From Thalassococcus arenae (lineage in GTDB: Bacteria; Pseudomonadota; Alphaproteobacteria; Rhodobacterales; Rhodobacteraceae): a stretch of DNA of 64,000 nucleotides. The DNA lies in assembly GCF_019104745.1 (NCBI RefSeq), contig NZ_JAHRWL010000003.1:124001-188000 (forward strand). Reading direction: 5' to 3'. Under the pieces are notes generated by a model. The model saw only the letters and a program-made list of their open reading frames with translations. It made no database searches and was not told where the DNA came from. Positions 51,810-59,639 of the stretch are shown here, in pieces (within the stretch, counting starts at the first letter, position 1; every line of letters begins with the position of its first letter). Both the position numbers and the translations under genes were made by a program.

Positions 51810-52711
51810 CCGGCATGGATCTGACCGTCGGGGCCAACCCGTATTTCTGGGATACCGATCGCGTCTGCGCCTTCTACGGCGATCTGGCCGCCGCGCCGGT
51901 GGCGCGCGTGGTCGTGGGCGAACAGGTCTGTTCCAAACGCCTGCCGCTCTGGCAGGACGCCCTGCCCGACGCGATCGAGGCGCTGACCGCGGCGGGCAAG
52001 ACCGTGGCCCTGACCTCGCTGGCGCTGATCACGCTGAAGCGCGAACGCAAGATGACGGCGCAGCTTTTCGAAACCGGGTTGGTGGTCGAGATCAACGACC
52101 TGTCCGCGCTGCGCCACCTGCCCGAGGGCCGGGAATTCTGGGTCGGGCCGCTGGTGAATGTCTACAACGAAGGCACCTTGCGCTGGCTGGCCCTGCAAGG
52201 CGCTACACGCATTTGCCTGCCGCCGGAACTGCCGCTGTCATCGGTCGCGCGGCTGGCGGAAGCCGGGCGCGAGTTGGGGGTCGCCATCGAGGTCTGGGGG
52301 TTCGGCCGCCTGCCGCTGGCCATAGCGGGGCGCTGCTATCACGCGCGGCTACACGACCGGCCCAAGGACAATTGCCAATTCGTCTGTGGCGATGATCCGG
52401 ACGGGCGCGATGTCGATACGCTGGACGGCCAGCGCTTTCTGACGGTGAACGGCGTGCAGACATTGTCGCAAGCCAGCGCCAGCGCGGCCTACCAGGTCGA
52501 GGCGTTGCAGGAGGCCGGCGTCGCGGCGCTGCGCCTGTCGCCGCAATCGACGGAATTCGTCGCGATCTGCGGCGATTACGCGGCGCGCCTGTCGGGCTCG
52601 ATGACGGCCGACGCGCTGGCCGAAAGCCTGGCCGCCAAAGTGCCCGGCGGGCAGCTGGCGGACGGGTTCCTGACCGGACCCAGCGGCGCCCACTGGTCGC
52701 GGGCGGGCTGA
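51806..52711 (+). CDS. ubiV: UbiV, U32-family Fe-S hydroxylase component
   Basis: A 301-residue U32-like partner of UbiU. Cysteines 42, 177, 190 and 194 reproduce the E. coli UbiV cluster ligands in spacing (x12 and x3 in the C-terminal trio). The UbiUV heterodimer carries two 4Fe-4S clusters. The ATG at 51806 overlaps the ubiU stop. Its stop is 2 nt from the convergent DUF2478 gene. Confidence 0.95.
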   Translation: MTGMDLTVGANPYFWDTDRVCAFYGDLAAAPVARVVVGEQVCSKRLPLWQDALPDAIEALTAAGKTVALTSLALITLKRERKMTAQLFETGLVVEINDLSALRHLPEGREFWVGPLVNVYNEGTLRWLALQGATRICLPPELPLSSVARLAEAGRELGVAIEVWGFGRLPLAIAGRCYHARLHDRPKDNCQFVCGDDPDGRDVDTLDGQRFLTVNGVQTLSQASASAAYQVEALQEAGVAALRLSPQSTEFVAICGDYAARLSGSMTADALAESLAAKVPGGQLADGFLTGPSGAHWSRAG

Positions 52712-52713
52712 GC

Positions 52714-53235
52714 TCAGGCGACGTCCTGCGCGGTGGCGCGGCTGCGTGCCAGCCAGTCGGCAAGCGCGTCCAGATCGGCGGGCACCTGTTCGGCCAGCCC
52801 CCCGGCAAAGGCCTGGAACGCCGCGGCGTTCAGACCGTTCAACCCCACCACCACGGGCACATCCAGCGCGTGGGCCTCGGCGATCAGGTCGCGAAAGCCC
52901 TTGCCCTCGGCCTCGTGCTTGCCGAACTTGTTGACGATCAGCACGGCGCTGTCGCCGCTCAGGCGGCGTTCGACCTCGAGCACGGCACTTTCCAGCGCCG
53001 CGGGGTTCAGCGCACAGCCCGTCGCCTCGGGGCCGAGATCCTGGCTGATGCGGATCACCGGGCCATCCGGCAGCACGCGGACATCCATGTCGCAGCGATG
53101 CGATTTCGGACGCGGCGTGTTGGTCTGCACGATCCCGGTCACCGCGACGCCATCGGCAAGGCAGCGTTCGGCAAAGGCGGCAAGCAACTTGTCGACCGCT
53201 CCGCGGTCCTCGCTGCTGACATAGGCAAATCCCAT
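52714..53235 (-). CDS. DUF2478-family protein beside moeA
   Basis: A 173-residue protein resembling DUF2478, a family with a NTPase-like alpha/beta fold found near molybdenum and nitrogen-oxide genes. Visible elements: Phe-Ala-Tyr-Val-Ser N-terminal strand, a His-Arg-Cys-Asp-Met segment, and Ala-Val-Leu-Ile-Val-Asn-Lys-Phe-Gly-Lys. The start is the ATG at 53235 (AGGAGG at 5 nt), overlapping the moeA stop; a GTG one codon earlier is possible. Its role is unknown, perhaps in molybdopterin or denitrification enzyme maturation. Confidence 0.78.
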   Translation of the reverse strand: MGFAYVSSEDRGAVDKLLAAFAERCLADGVAVTGIVQTNTPRPKSHRCDMDVRVLPDGPVIRISQDLGPEATGCALNPAALESAVLEVERRLSGDSAVLIVNKFGKHEAEGKGFRDLIAEAHALDVPVVVGLNGLNAAAFQAFAGGLAEQVPADLDALADWLARSRATAQDVA

Positions 53236-54518
53236 CACATCCTCCTTGGTCCCGCGGCGCCGATCGGCAGGAATTCCAGCAGATCGCCACGATGCAGGAT
53301 ATCCGCATCCGCCGGGATCAGAACAAGACCATCGGCAGAAAGCAATTGCGACATTCGGGCACTTTCGGTTCGGGGCTGACAGTGAACGATTTCCATCCCA
53401 TCGCTGTCATAACCCTCGATCCGGGCGGGGCGGTATTCGCAACGCCCGGGTTTGTGGGTGATGCCCTGGGCGGCGCGGACATGGCGTCGCGCGGTCGACG
53501 CGCCGCGTTCGCCTGCCAGACGGGCCAGAACCGACCGGCCGAACAGGTGCCAGGTGACATAGGCCGACATCGGGTTGCCCGGCAAACCGAGAACCGGCGT
53601 GCCGTCAAGCATCGCCAGAGTGATCGGCTTGCCCGGCTTGATCGCGACGCCGGAAAACACGGTTCTCGCGGCCAGGGCGGCCAGCGCCGGCCTGACATGG
53701 TCGCGCTCGCCGACCGATACGCCACCGGACGTCACCACCAGATCGGTCTTGGCCGCTGCTTCGGAAATCGCCTGGATCAGCGCCTGTCGGCAATCGTCGA
53801 CATGCCGGACGACCGCGACCCGTCCTCCGGCTTCGGTGATGGCGGCGGCGAGCATGGGCGCGTTGACATCCCAGATCGCGCCGCTGCCCAGGGTCTCGCC
53901 CGCCGGGCGCACCTCGTCGCCGGTCAGCAGCAAGGCGACATCCGGCGCGCGGCGCACCGCGACCCGACCGGCACCGGCCGCGGCGCAGACGCCGATGGCG
54001 CGTGCGTCCAGCCGGGTGCCCGCCGAAAGCAGGATCGTTCCGCATTTCCGATCTTCGCCGCGACGGCGGATGTTCTGGCCCGGCCGGACCTGGCCGTCGA
54101 TGTCGATCCGGTCTCCGATGCGACGCACCTGTTCCTGCATCACCACCGTGTCGGCGCCCGCCGGAACCGGCGCGCCGGTATTGATGCGCATCGCGGAACC
54201 AGGGGTCAGGCGACCGACGGGCGCTCCGGCGCAGGCTTCGCCCAACACGGGCAATCCGGCACCGTTGGGCAGATCGCCCGCCCGCAGCGCATAGCCATCC
54301 ATGCCCGAATTGTCGAAGCGTGGCAGATCGGTCGCGGCAGCGACGTCACGGGCCAATACGCGCCCCAAGGCGGCCCCGAGCGGGATCGTTTCGATCTGGA
54401 TCAGCGGCGCGACCGCCGCGCGCAGCCGGTCGGTCGCTTCGGATACCGACAACAACGGCTGCGCGTGATCCGCCTCGCAGCCGCAGGCCGCCGTTTCGAT
54501 CCGATCCAACAAGACCAT
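53235..54518 (-). CDS. moeA: MoeA, molybdopterin molybdenumtransferase
   Basis: A 427-residue MoeA: Phe-Asp-Asn-Ser-Gly-Met-Asp-Gly-Tyr-Ala in the N-terminal part, Ile-Asn-Thr-Gly-Ala-Pro-Val-Pro, Thr-Ser-Gly-Gly-Val-Ser-Val-Gly and Gly-Leu-Pro-Gly-Asn-Pro are all canonical. It inserts molybdenum into molybdopterin, needed for example by nitrate reductase. A Cys-Gly-Cys stretch near the N-terminus is unusual. It overlaps the DUF2478 gene. An FNR-type box lies 79 nt upstream. Confidence 0.93.
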   Translation of the reverse strand: MVLLDRIETAACGCEADHAQPLLSVSEATDRLRAAVAPLIQIETIPLGAALGRVLARDVAAATDLPRFDNSGMDGYALRAGDLPNGAGLPVLGEACAGAPVGRLTPGSAMRINTGAPVPAGADTVVMQEQVRRIGDRIDIDGQVRPGQNIRRRGEDRKCGTILLSAGTRLDARAIGVCAAAGAGRVAVRRAPDVALLLTGDEVRPAGETLGSGAIWDVNAPMLAAAITEAGGRVAVVRHVDDCRQALIQAISEAAAKTDLVVTSGGVSVGERDHVRPALAALAARTVFSGVAIKPGKPITLAMLDGTPVLGLPGNPMSAYVTWHLFGRSVLARLAGERGASTARRHVRAAQGITHKPGRCEYRPARIEGYDSDGMEIVHCQPRTESARMSQLLSADGLVLIPADADILHRGDLLEFLPIGAAGPRRM

Positions 54519-54597
54519 CGCGGACTCCTGGTTTCGCGGGTCGATCGCCGCATGGCGCCCCGCCCCGACTTACTGCCCCTTTTGGACCGGGAAGCGC

Positions 54598-54611
54598 TTG
54601 ATTTGGGTCAA
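54598..54611. promoter_or_regulatory. FNR/Nnr-type box between moeA and Crp/Fnr regulator
   Basis: TTGAT-TTGG-GTCAA, one base off a perfect palindrome, 79 nt upstream of moeA and 156 nt upstream of the regulator gene on the other strand. The position suits regulation of either gene. Confidence 0.7.
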
Positions 54612-54767
54612 GAAACGGGGGATTTTGCCGAGAATCGTGCCGCGCGGACGCATTCCGCGATTGTCCTGGGGAAGGCCCGGCTTACCTGTCGATCGACGTG
54701 ACCCAATCCAACGGTCCGTCGCGGACGATGGACCGAAGCGCGCAGCGGCGCCGAAGGGGAACCGACC

Positions 54768-55472
54768 ATGTATCTGGGCTTGCCCGAAAGCGAGTTCGAC
54801 GGCTTGCGCACCCTTCCGCCCCTTTCGGGGCTGCAGGATGGCAATTTCGAACGCCTGTTCGCGGATGCGACATTGCAAAGCTGCACGGCGCAGATCGTTC
54901 TTCTGACCGAGGGCGCGCCGCCGGACCACCTGTTCATCCTGGTCTCGGGCGCGGTCGAACTGTTCGCGCAATGGCAGGACCGCGAAACCACGATGGAGGT
55001 GCTGCGTTCGCCCGCCTGTTTCTTTCTTGCCGAAACCGTGTCCGGCGCGGATTGCCTGATGTCGGCCCGCACGCTGGAACCGACCCGCATGATCCTCGTC
55101 CCTGTCGAAGCGGTGCACGCGATCCTCGCCGAAGATGCCGGCTTTGTCCGTGCAGTCGCCGCGGAACTGGCCGACCGGGTGCAGTTGTCGGTGCGGGCGA
55201 CGAAGAACCTCAAGATGCGGACATCTCTGGAACGCTTGGCGAATTTCATCCTCAGCCTGCAGGACATGGCCGATGGACGCACATGGATCGAACTGCCGAC
55301 GGAAAAGCGCAAGCTGGCCTCGCAACTCGGAATGACGCCGGAAAACCTGAGCCGCGCCCTCAAGGGCCTCCAGGCCTATGGCGTCAAGGTCGACGGCGGG
55401 CGCGTTTCGGTATCGAACCGCGATGAATTGGCGAAATTCGCGAAACCGCATCCCTTGATCGACCGGCGGTGA
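54768..55472 (+). CDS. Crp/Fnr-family regulator (Nnr/Dnr-like, no Fnr cysteine cluster)
   Basis: A 234-residue regulator: cyclic-nucleotide-binding-like sensor domain (about 20-140), long dimer helix, and a C-terminal helix-turn-helix (about 180-200, Leu-Ala-Ser-Gln-Leu-Gly-Met-Thr-Pro-Glu-Asn-Leu-Ser-Arg). The N-terminal four-cysteine pattern of oxygen-sensing Fnr is absent, which fits the Dnr/Nnr nitric-oxide-responsive group. It is followed at once by an NnrU gene and is near the nor operon. Start ATG 54768 has AAGGGGA upstream. Confidence 0.85.
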   Translation: MYLGLPESEFDGLRTLPPLSGLQDGNFERLFADATLQSCTAQIVLLTEGAPPDHLFILVSGAVELFAQWQDRETTMEVLRSPACFFLAETVSGADCLMSARTLEPTRMILVPVEAVHAILAEDAGFVRAVAAELADRVQLSVRATKNLKMRTSLERLANFILSLQDMADGRTWIELPTEKRKLASQLGMTPENLSRALKGLQAYGVKVDGGRVSVSNRDELAKFAKPHPLIDRR

Positions 55473-55477
55473 CGACG

Positions 55478-56149
55478 ATGACCGCCTGGGGCGAATTCAC
55501 GGCCGCATTCTTGGTCTTTTTCCTCAGCCATGCGTTGCCTGTCCGCCCGCCCTTGCGGCCGCGGCTCGAGACCGTGCTGGGGCGGCGCGGCTTCACCATC
55601 GCCTATTCGGCGCTGTCGCTTGCGGTGCTGGCCTGGCTGATCGGCGCGGCCGGACGCGCGCCCTTCGTGCCGCTTTGGAACTGGGCGCCGTGGCAGGCGC
55701 ATGTGCCGCTGGTCGTCATGGCACTGGTTTGCGTGATCGTCGCCCTGGCAATCGGACGGCCCAACCCGTTTTCCTTCGGCGGCTCGAACAATGCCGCGTT
55801 CGATCCGCAACGCGCCGGGCTCGTGCGGCTGAGCCGCCATCCGCTGCTGCTGGCGCTGGCGCTGTGGTCGCTGGCGCATCTGGTGCCCAACGGCGATCTG
55901 GCGCATGTCATTCTGTTCGGCTGCTTCGCGGGGTTCGCGGTGCTGGGCATGCGGATCATCGATCGTCGCAAGCAGCGGGTCATGGGCGCGGAATGGCAGC
56001 GGATGCGCACCGCGCTGGCTGCGGGCCCGTTGCCGCCGCGCCCGCACAATTTGCCCGGCACGCTGCTGCGCACCGGGCTGGGGGGTCTGCTCTATCTGCT
56101 TCTGCTCGGACTGCACCCGGTTCTTTTCGGGGTCAGTCCGCTGCCCTGA
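55478..56149 (+). CDS. nnrU: NnrU-family membrane protein
   Basis: A 223-residue protein with about six hydrophobic segments and the NnrU-type motif Gly-Arg-Pro-Asn-Pro-Phe-Ser-Phe-Gly plus Arg-His-Pro-Leu-Leu-Leu-Ala. NnrU is needed for nitrite/nitric oxide reduction in some rhodobacters, with an unresolved role. A GTG at 55469 overlaps the upstream stop; the ATG at 55478, with GGCGG at 8 nt, was chosen. Its stop is 2 nt from the convergent hemA stop. Confidence 0.87.
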   Translation: MTAWGEFTAAFLVFFLSHALPVRPPLRPRLETVLGRRGFTIAYSALSLAVLAWLIGAAGRAPFVPLWNWAPWQAHVPLVVMALVCVIVALAIGRPNPFSFGGSNNAAFDPQRAGLVRLSRHPLLLALALWSLAHLVPNGDLAHVILFGCFAGFAVLGMRIIDRRKQRVMGAEWQRMRTALAAGPLPPRPHNLPGTLLRTGLGGLLYLLLLGLHPVLFGVSPLP

Positions 56150-56151
56150 TC

Positions 56152-57375
56152 CTACTGCGCCGCCATCGGCAACCGCGCAAGTTGGCACTGCGCCCACAGC
56201 TTGCCCAGCGATGCGACCAGGTGGTCGAGATCGGCCTCGCTGTGCACCGGCGACGGGGTGATGCGCAGCCGTTCGGTGCCTTTCGGGACGGTGGGGTAGT
56301 TGATCGGCTGGATGTAGATGCCGAAATCGTCCAGCAGCAGGTCCGAGATGTACTTGCACTTGACCGGGTCGCCCACCATCACCGGAACGATATGGCTGGG
56401 GTTCGGCATGTGCGGGATGCCCGCCGCGTCCAGCTTGTCGCGCAGCTGCTGCACACGCAACTGATGCAGGTCGCGCTCTGTCTGCGACGATTTCAGGTGC
56501 CGGATCGACGCCGCGGCGCCGGCCATGACCGATGGCGGCAGCGCGGTGGTGAAGATGAAACCGCTGGAAAAGCTGCGCACGAAGTCGCACAGCGCGGCCG
56601 AGGCGGCGATGTAACCGCCGACCACGCCATAGGCCTTGCCCAGCGTGCCCTCGATCACCGTCAGCCGATCCATCAGCCCTTCGCGTTCGGCGATCCCGGC
56701 GCCGCGCGGCCCGTAAAGGCCCACGGCATGCACCTCGTCGAGATAGGTCATCGCGCCGTAGCGGTCGGCGATGTCGCAAATCTCCTTGATGGGGGCGATG
56801 TCGCCATCCATCGAATAGACCGATTCAAAGGCGATCAGCTTGGGCGCATCGGCGGGTGCGGCGGCCAGCTTGGCTTCCAGGTCTTGCAGATCGTTGTGTT
56901 TCCAGATCACCTTCTGCGCGCGCGAATGGCGGATGCCCTCGATCATGCTGGCGTGGTTCAGCGCGTCGGAAAAGACGATGCAGCCCGGAATCTGCGAAGC
57001 CAGCGTGCCAAGAGCGGCCCAGTTCGACACATAGCCCGAGGTGAAGACCAGCGCGGCCTCCTTGCCATGCAGATCGGCCAGTTCGTGTTCCAGTTCGACA
57101 TGGGCATGGGTCGTGCCCGAGATGTTGCGCGTGCCGCCGGCTCCGGCGCCCAGCCGGTCCAGCGCGTCATGCATGGCGCCGATCACCTTGGGATGCTGGC
57201 CCATGCCCAGGTAGTCGTTCGAACACCACACGGTCACATCGCGCTGGCCGGTGCCGCAATGGCGCATGGCGCGCGGGAAAGCGCCGCGTTTGCGCTCGAG
57301 ATCGTGAAAGACCCGGTAATTGCCCTCGTCCTTCAGACTGTCGAGGCGATCGCGGAAAAAGGTCTCGAAATGCAT
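56152..57375 (-). CDS. hemA: HemA, 5-aminolevulinate synthase
   Basis: A 407-residue alpha-oxoamine synthase, the alphaproteobacterial (Shemin pathway) ALA synthase that condenses glycine and succinyl-CoA. The PLP lysine is Lys247 in Gly-Thr-Leu-Gly-Lys-Ala-Tyr-Gly, and Asn-Asp-Tyr-Leu-Gly-Met and Thr-Tyr-Leu-Asp-Glu-Val-His are conserved. The length equals that of Rhodobacter HemA. Start 57375 follows CGGAGAG; a longer open frame upstream is not conserved. An FNR/Nnr-type box lies 55 nt upstream, so it is probably induced under low oxygen for haem-rich denitrification enzymes. Confidence 0.96.
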   Translation of the reverse strand: MHFETFFRDRLDSLKDEGNYRVFHDLERKRGAFPRAMRHCGTGQRDVTVWCSNDYLGMGQHPKVIGAMHDALDRLGAGAGGTRNISGTTHAHVELEHELADLHGKEAALVFTSGYVSNWAALGTLASQIPGCIVFSDALNHASMIEGIRHSRAQKVIWKHNDLQDLEAKLAAAPADAPKLIAFESVYSMDGDIAPIKEICDIADRYGAMTYLDEVHAVGLYGPRGAGIAEREGLMDRLTVIEGTLGKAYGVVGGYIAASAALCDFVRSFSSGFIFTTALPPSVMAGAAASIRHLKSSQTERDLHQLRVQQLRDKLDAAGIPHMPNPSHIVPVMVGDPVKCKYISDLLLDDFGIYIQPINYPTVPKGTERLRITPSPVHSEADLDHLVASLGKLWAQCQLARLPMAAQ

Positions 57376-57430
57376 GGCGCTCTCCGTTCGATGCTTGCGG
57401 GAAACCTGCATGCCCGACGGCTTTTGCGCC

Positions 57431-57444
57431 TTGACTATCGTCAA
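57431..57444. promoter_or_regulatory. FNR/Nnr-type box between hemA and Crp/Fnr regulator
   Basis: TTGAC-TATC-GTCAA, perfect arms, 55 nt from the hemA start and 126 nt from the regulator start on the other strand. It differs from the ubi box at one spacer base. Confidence 0.85.
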
Positions 57445-57570
57445 GAGACGCAGGGCCTGCGGGAATTTGACCGATGGCCATGGCGGCGGCACGGCGTAAT
57501 GGTATTGTGACAAAAAGAAATCACCGAGTCGGCGGCCGTGCCGTCGATGCCTGTTCTGGGGGATCAAACA

Positions 57571-58278
57571 GTGTCGAACCCGAAGCGCGAGGCGATCGCG
57601 CGCAAGTCGCTGCTGCTCAGCGCCTTGCCGCCAGAAATGACCGATGCCCTGATCGCCAAGTCCGGCAGCCGCAAGGTCGGCCGGGGCGAGACGATCTTTC
57701 TTCACGGCGAAAGGGCCAGCGCGATCTACATCGTGCTCGAAGGCTGGGTGAAACTGTACCGCATCGCGCCGAACGGAAACGAAGCGGTGGTGGCGGTCAT
57801 GACCCAGGGCCAGAGCTTTGGCGAAGCGGTCGCGCTGCAGCGCCTGCCGTTCCCGGTGTCGTCCGAGGCGGTCACCGACGCCGAGATCATGAGCATCGAG
57901 ACCAGCCATTTCCGCGCCGCGATCCAGGAGCATCCGGAAATGGCGCTGTCGGTCCTTGGCGGGGCCTATGCGCACCTGCACCGGCTGGTGACGGAAATCG
58001 AAGATCTCAAGGCGCGCACCGGGGCGCAGCGGGTGGCAGAATTCCTGCTTGACCTGTGCAACGTCGACGAAGGCGGCTGCATGGTCACCCTGCCCTATGA
58101 CAAGGTGCTGATCGCCGGACGCCTGGGCATGAAGCCCGAAAGCCTGAGCCGCGCCTTCGCCAAGCTGCGCAGCGTCGGTGTGCGGGTGCAAAAGGCCCAT
58201 GCCGTCATCGAAAAGGTCGAGGCCCTGCGCGCCTATGCCGAGGAAGATCCGGCCAATGCCTGGAGCAAGGCACTGTGA
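57571..58278 (+). CDS. Crp/Fnr-family regulator, second
   Basis: A 235-residue regulator with a cyclic-nucleotide-binding-type domain (Glu-Thr-Ile-Phe-Leu-His-Gly-Glu, Gly-Gln-Ser-Phe-Gly-Glu) and a C-terminal helix-turn-helix ([14 protein letters not shown]). No Fnr-type N-terminal cysteines. The likely start is GTG 57571, 8 nt after GGGGGA; ATG 57547 or GTG 57538 would add 8 or 11 residues. It overlaps the DUF4202 gene (GTGA) and faces the nor operon. A denitrification regulator of the Dnr type is likely. Confidence 0.85.
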   Translation: MSNPKREAIARKSLLLSALPPEMTDALIAKSGSRKVGRGETIFLHGERASAIYIVLEGWVKLYRIAPNGNEAVVAVMTQGQSFGEAVALQRLPFPVSSEAVTDAEIMSIETSHFRAAIQEHPEMALSVLGGAYAHLHRLVTEIEDLKARTGAQRVAEFLLDLCNVDEGGCMVTLPYDKVLIAGRLGMKPESLSRAFAKLRSVGVRVQKAHAVIEKVEALRAYAEEDPANAWSKAL

Positions 58279-58835
58279 GCCGGCTGCAGCGCGCGCTCGA
58301 CGCGATCGACGCGGCCAATGCGGCCGATCCCGACACCTCCGAAGGCGCGCCGGCGGCACTGCTTTACGGCCAGCGGATGTCGGACGAACTGGCGCGGCTG
58401 TTTCCCGATGCCTCCGAGCCCTTGCAGATCGCCGCGCGCGGACAGCATATCGAACGCTGGGTGCTGGCGCGCAAATCCTATCCCGAGGGGCGCGAAGGCT
58501 ATCTGACCTGGCGCCGCGATCTGGCGCGGCATCACGCGGAACGGGTCGGCGCGATCATGGCCGATGCCGGCTATGGCCAGGACGACATCGCGCAGGCGCA
58601 GAAGATGCTGCGCAAGGAAGGCATCAAGCGCGACGACGATGTCCAGGCGCTCGAGGACGTGATCTGCTTCGTGTTCCTCAAGTTCTACTTCGCCCCGTTC
58701 GCGCCCACGCAAGACCCGGACAAGCTGGAAAAGATCGTCATCAAGACGGCGCGCAAGATGTCGCAGGCGGGCCGCGCCCGGGTGCTGGACGAATTCGACC
58801 TGCCCGAACCCTTCGGCGCCGCCTTCAGGACATGA
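58275..58835 (+). CDS. DUF4202-family protein
   Basis: A 186-residue mostly helical protein with the conserved Ala-Arg-Gly-Gln-His-Ile-Glu-Arg-Trp segment, a His-His pair and Asp-Asp-Val-Gln-Ala-Leu-Glu-Asp, matching DUF4202. The His/Asp layout recalls HD-type metal sites. The GTG start overlaps the regulator stop, so both are co-expressed. Its 3' end overlaps the convergent norF by 11 bp. The function is unknown; its place suggests a link to nitrogen oxide metabolism. Confidence 0.82.
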   Translation: MSRLQRALDAIDAANAADPDTSEGAPAALLYGQRMSDELARLFPDASEPLQIAARGQHIERWVLARKSYPEGREGYLTWRRDLARHHAERVGAIMADAGYGQDDIAQAQKMLRKEGIKRDDDVQALEDVICFVFLKFYFAPFAPTQDPDKLEKIVIKTARKMSQAGRARVLDEFDLPEPFGAAFRT

Positions 58836-59085
58836 GCGGCGCGGCGTAAAGCCCGAGAAAGACAAGCAACGTCACCGCCGTCGCAAAGACGAAGCCGCCC
58901 CGCCAGCTGGGCGCGCCGCGCAGGTTGAGATAGTCCAGCAGGATCACCCGCGCCTTGACGAAGGCCAGCACCAGCACCGCGATGCCGAAAGCCCATCCGC
59001 CCTGCGGCAACAGGCTGAGCGCGGTGGAGCCGAGGCTCAGTGCCACAAGCCAGCCCCAGGCCCGGTATGTGCGCGCGGGACTCAT
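58825..59085 (-). CDS. norF: NorF-like small membrane protein of nitric oxide reductase operon
   Basis: An 86-residue protein with three hydrophobic segments and the cytochrome c oxidase subunit IV-like pattern (Phe-Val-Lys-Ala-Arg-Val-Ile-Leu-Leu-Asp-Tyr). NorF and NorE are accessory membrane proteins that raise nitric oxide reductase activity. Its ATG at 59085 overlaps the norE stop. It is the last gene of the operon. Confidence 0.85.
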   Translation of the reverse strand: MSPARTYRAWGWLVALSLGSTALSLLPQGGWAFGIAVLVLAFVKARVILLDYLNLRGAPSWRGGFVFATAVTLLVFLGLYAAPLMS

Positions 59086-59639
59086 AGCAGGTAGATCACC
59101 GGGAACAGCAGCACCCAGACCAGGTCGACCATGTGCCAGAACGCGGCGCCGGTTTCGATCGTTCGGGGTCTGGCGTTGATCGACACCAGTCCCAGGATCA
59201 CGATGCCCGCGAGGACATGGGCGGCGTGGAATCCGGTCAGCCCGTAGTAGAAGGTAAAGAACGGATGTGTATCCCAGGCGATGCCATGCGCGGCCTTGGC
59301 AGCGTATTCCATCCATTTCACGACCAGGAACACCACCCCCAGAACCGCGGCGCCGGCCAGCGCCCGGCGGGCCCGGGCGGTGCGGCCGATCTCGGCGAAA
59401 TGCACCGCCAGCGCGGCCAACGCCCCCGACGAGACCAGAACCAGCGTGTTGACCGCCGCGGCGGTGCGGTTCAGATGCGATTGCGCTTCGACGAACCCGG
59501 CCGGATCGGTCAGGCGCATGCCCAGATAGGCGGCCATGCCAGCGCCGAAAACCAGCAACTCGCTGACGATCAGCACCCACATCATCAGTTCGCCGGGCAG
59601 TTCGTCCAGCATTCCGGCCGGTTCGGCGCTGTCGGTCAT
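59082..59639 (-). CDS. norE: NorE, cytochrome oxidase subunit III-like protein
   Basis: A 185-residue membrane protein with five hydrophobic helices, related to cytochrome c oxidase subunit III (Phe-Tyr-Tyr-Gly-Leu-Thr-Gly-Phe-His-Ala-Ala-His-Val and Trp-His-Met-Val-Asp-Leu-Val-Trp). It is an accessory of nitric oxide reductase. The ATG at 59639 overlaps the norD stop; the frame continues upstream inside norD. Confidence 0.92.
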   Translation of the reverse strand: MTDSAEPAGMLDELPGELMMWVLIVSELLVFGAGMAAYLGMRLTDPAGFVEAQSHLNRTAAAVNTLVLVSSGALAALAVHFAEIGRTARARRALAGAAVLGVVFLVVKWMEYAAKAAHGIAWDTHPFFTFYYGLTGFHAAHVLAGIVILGLVSINARPRTIETGAAFWHMVDLVWVLLFPVIYLL

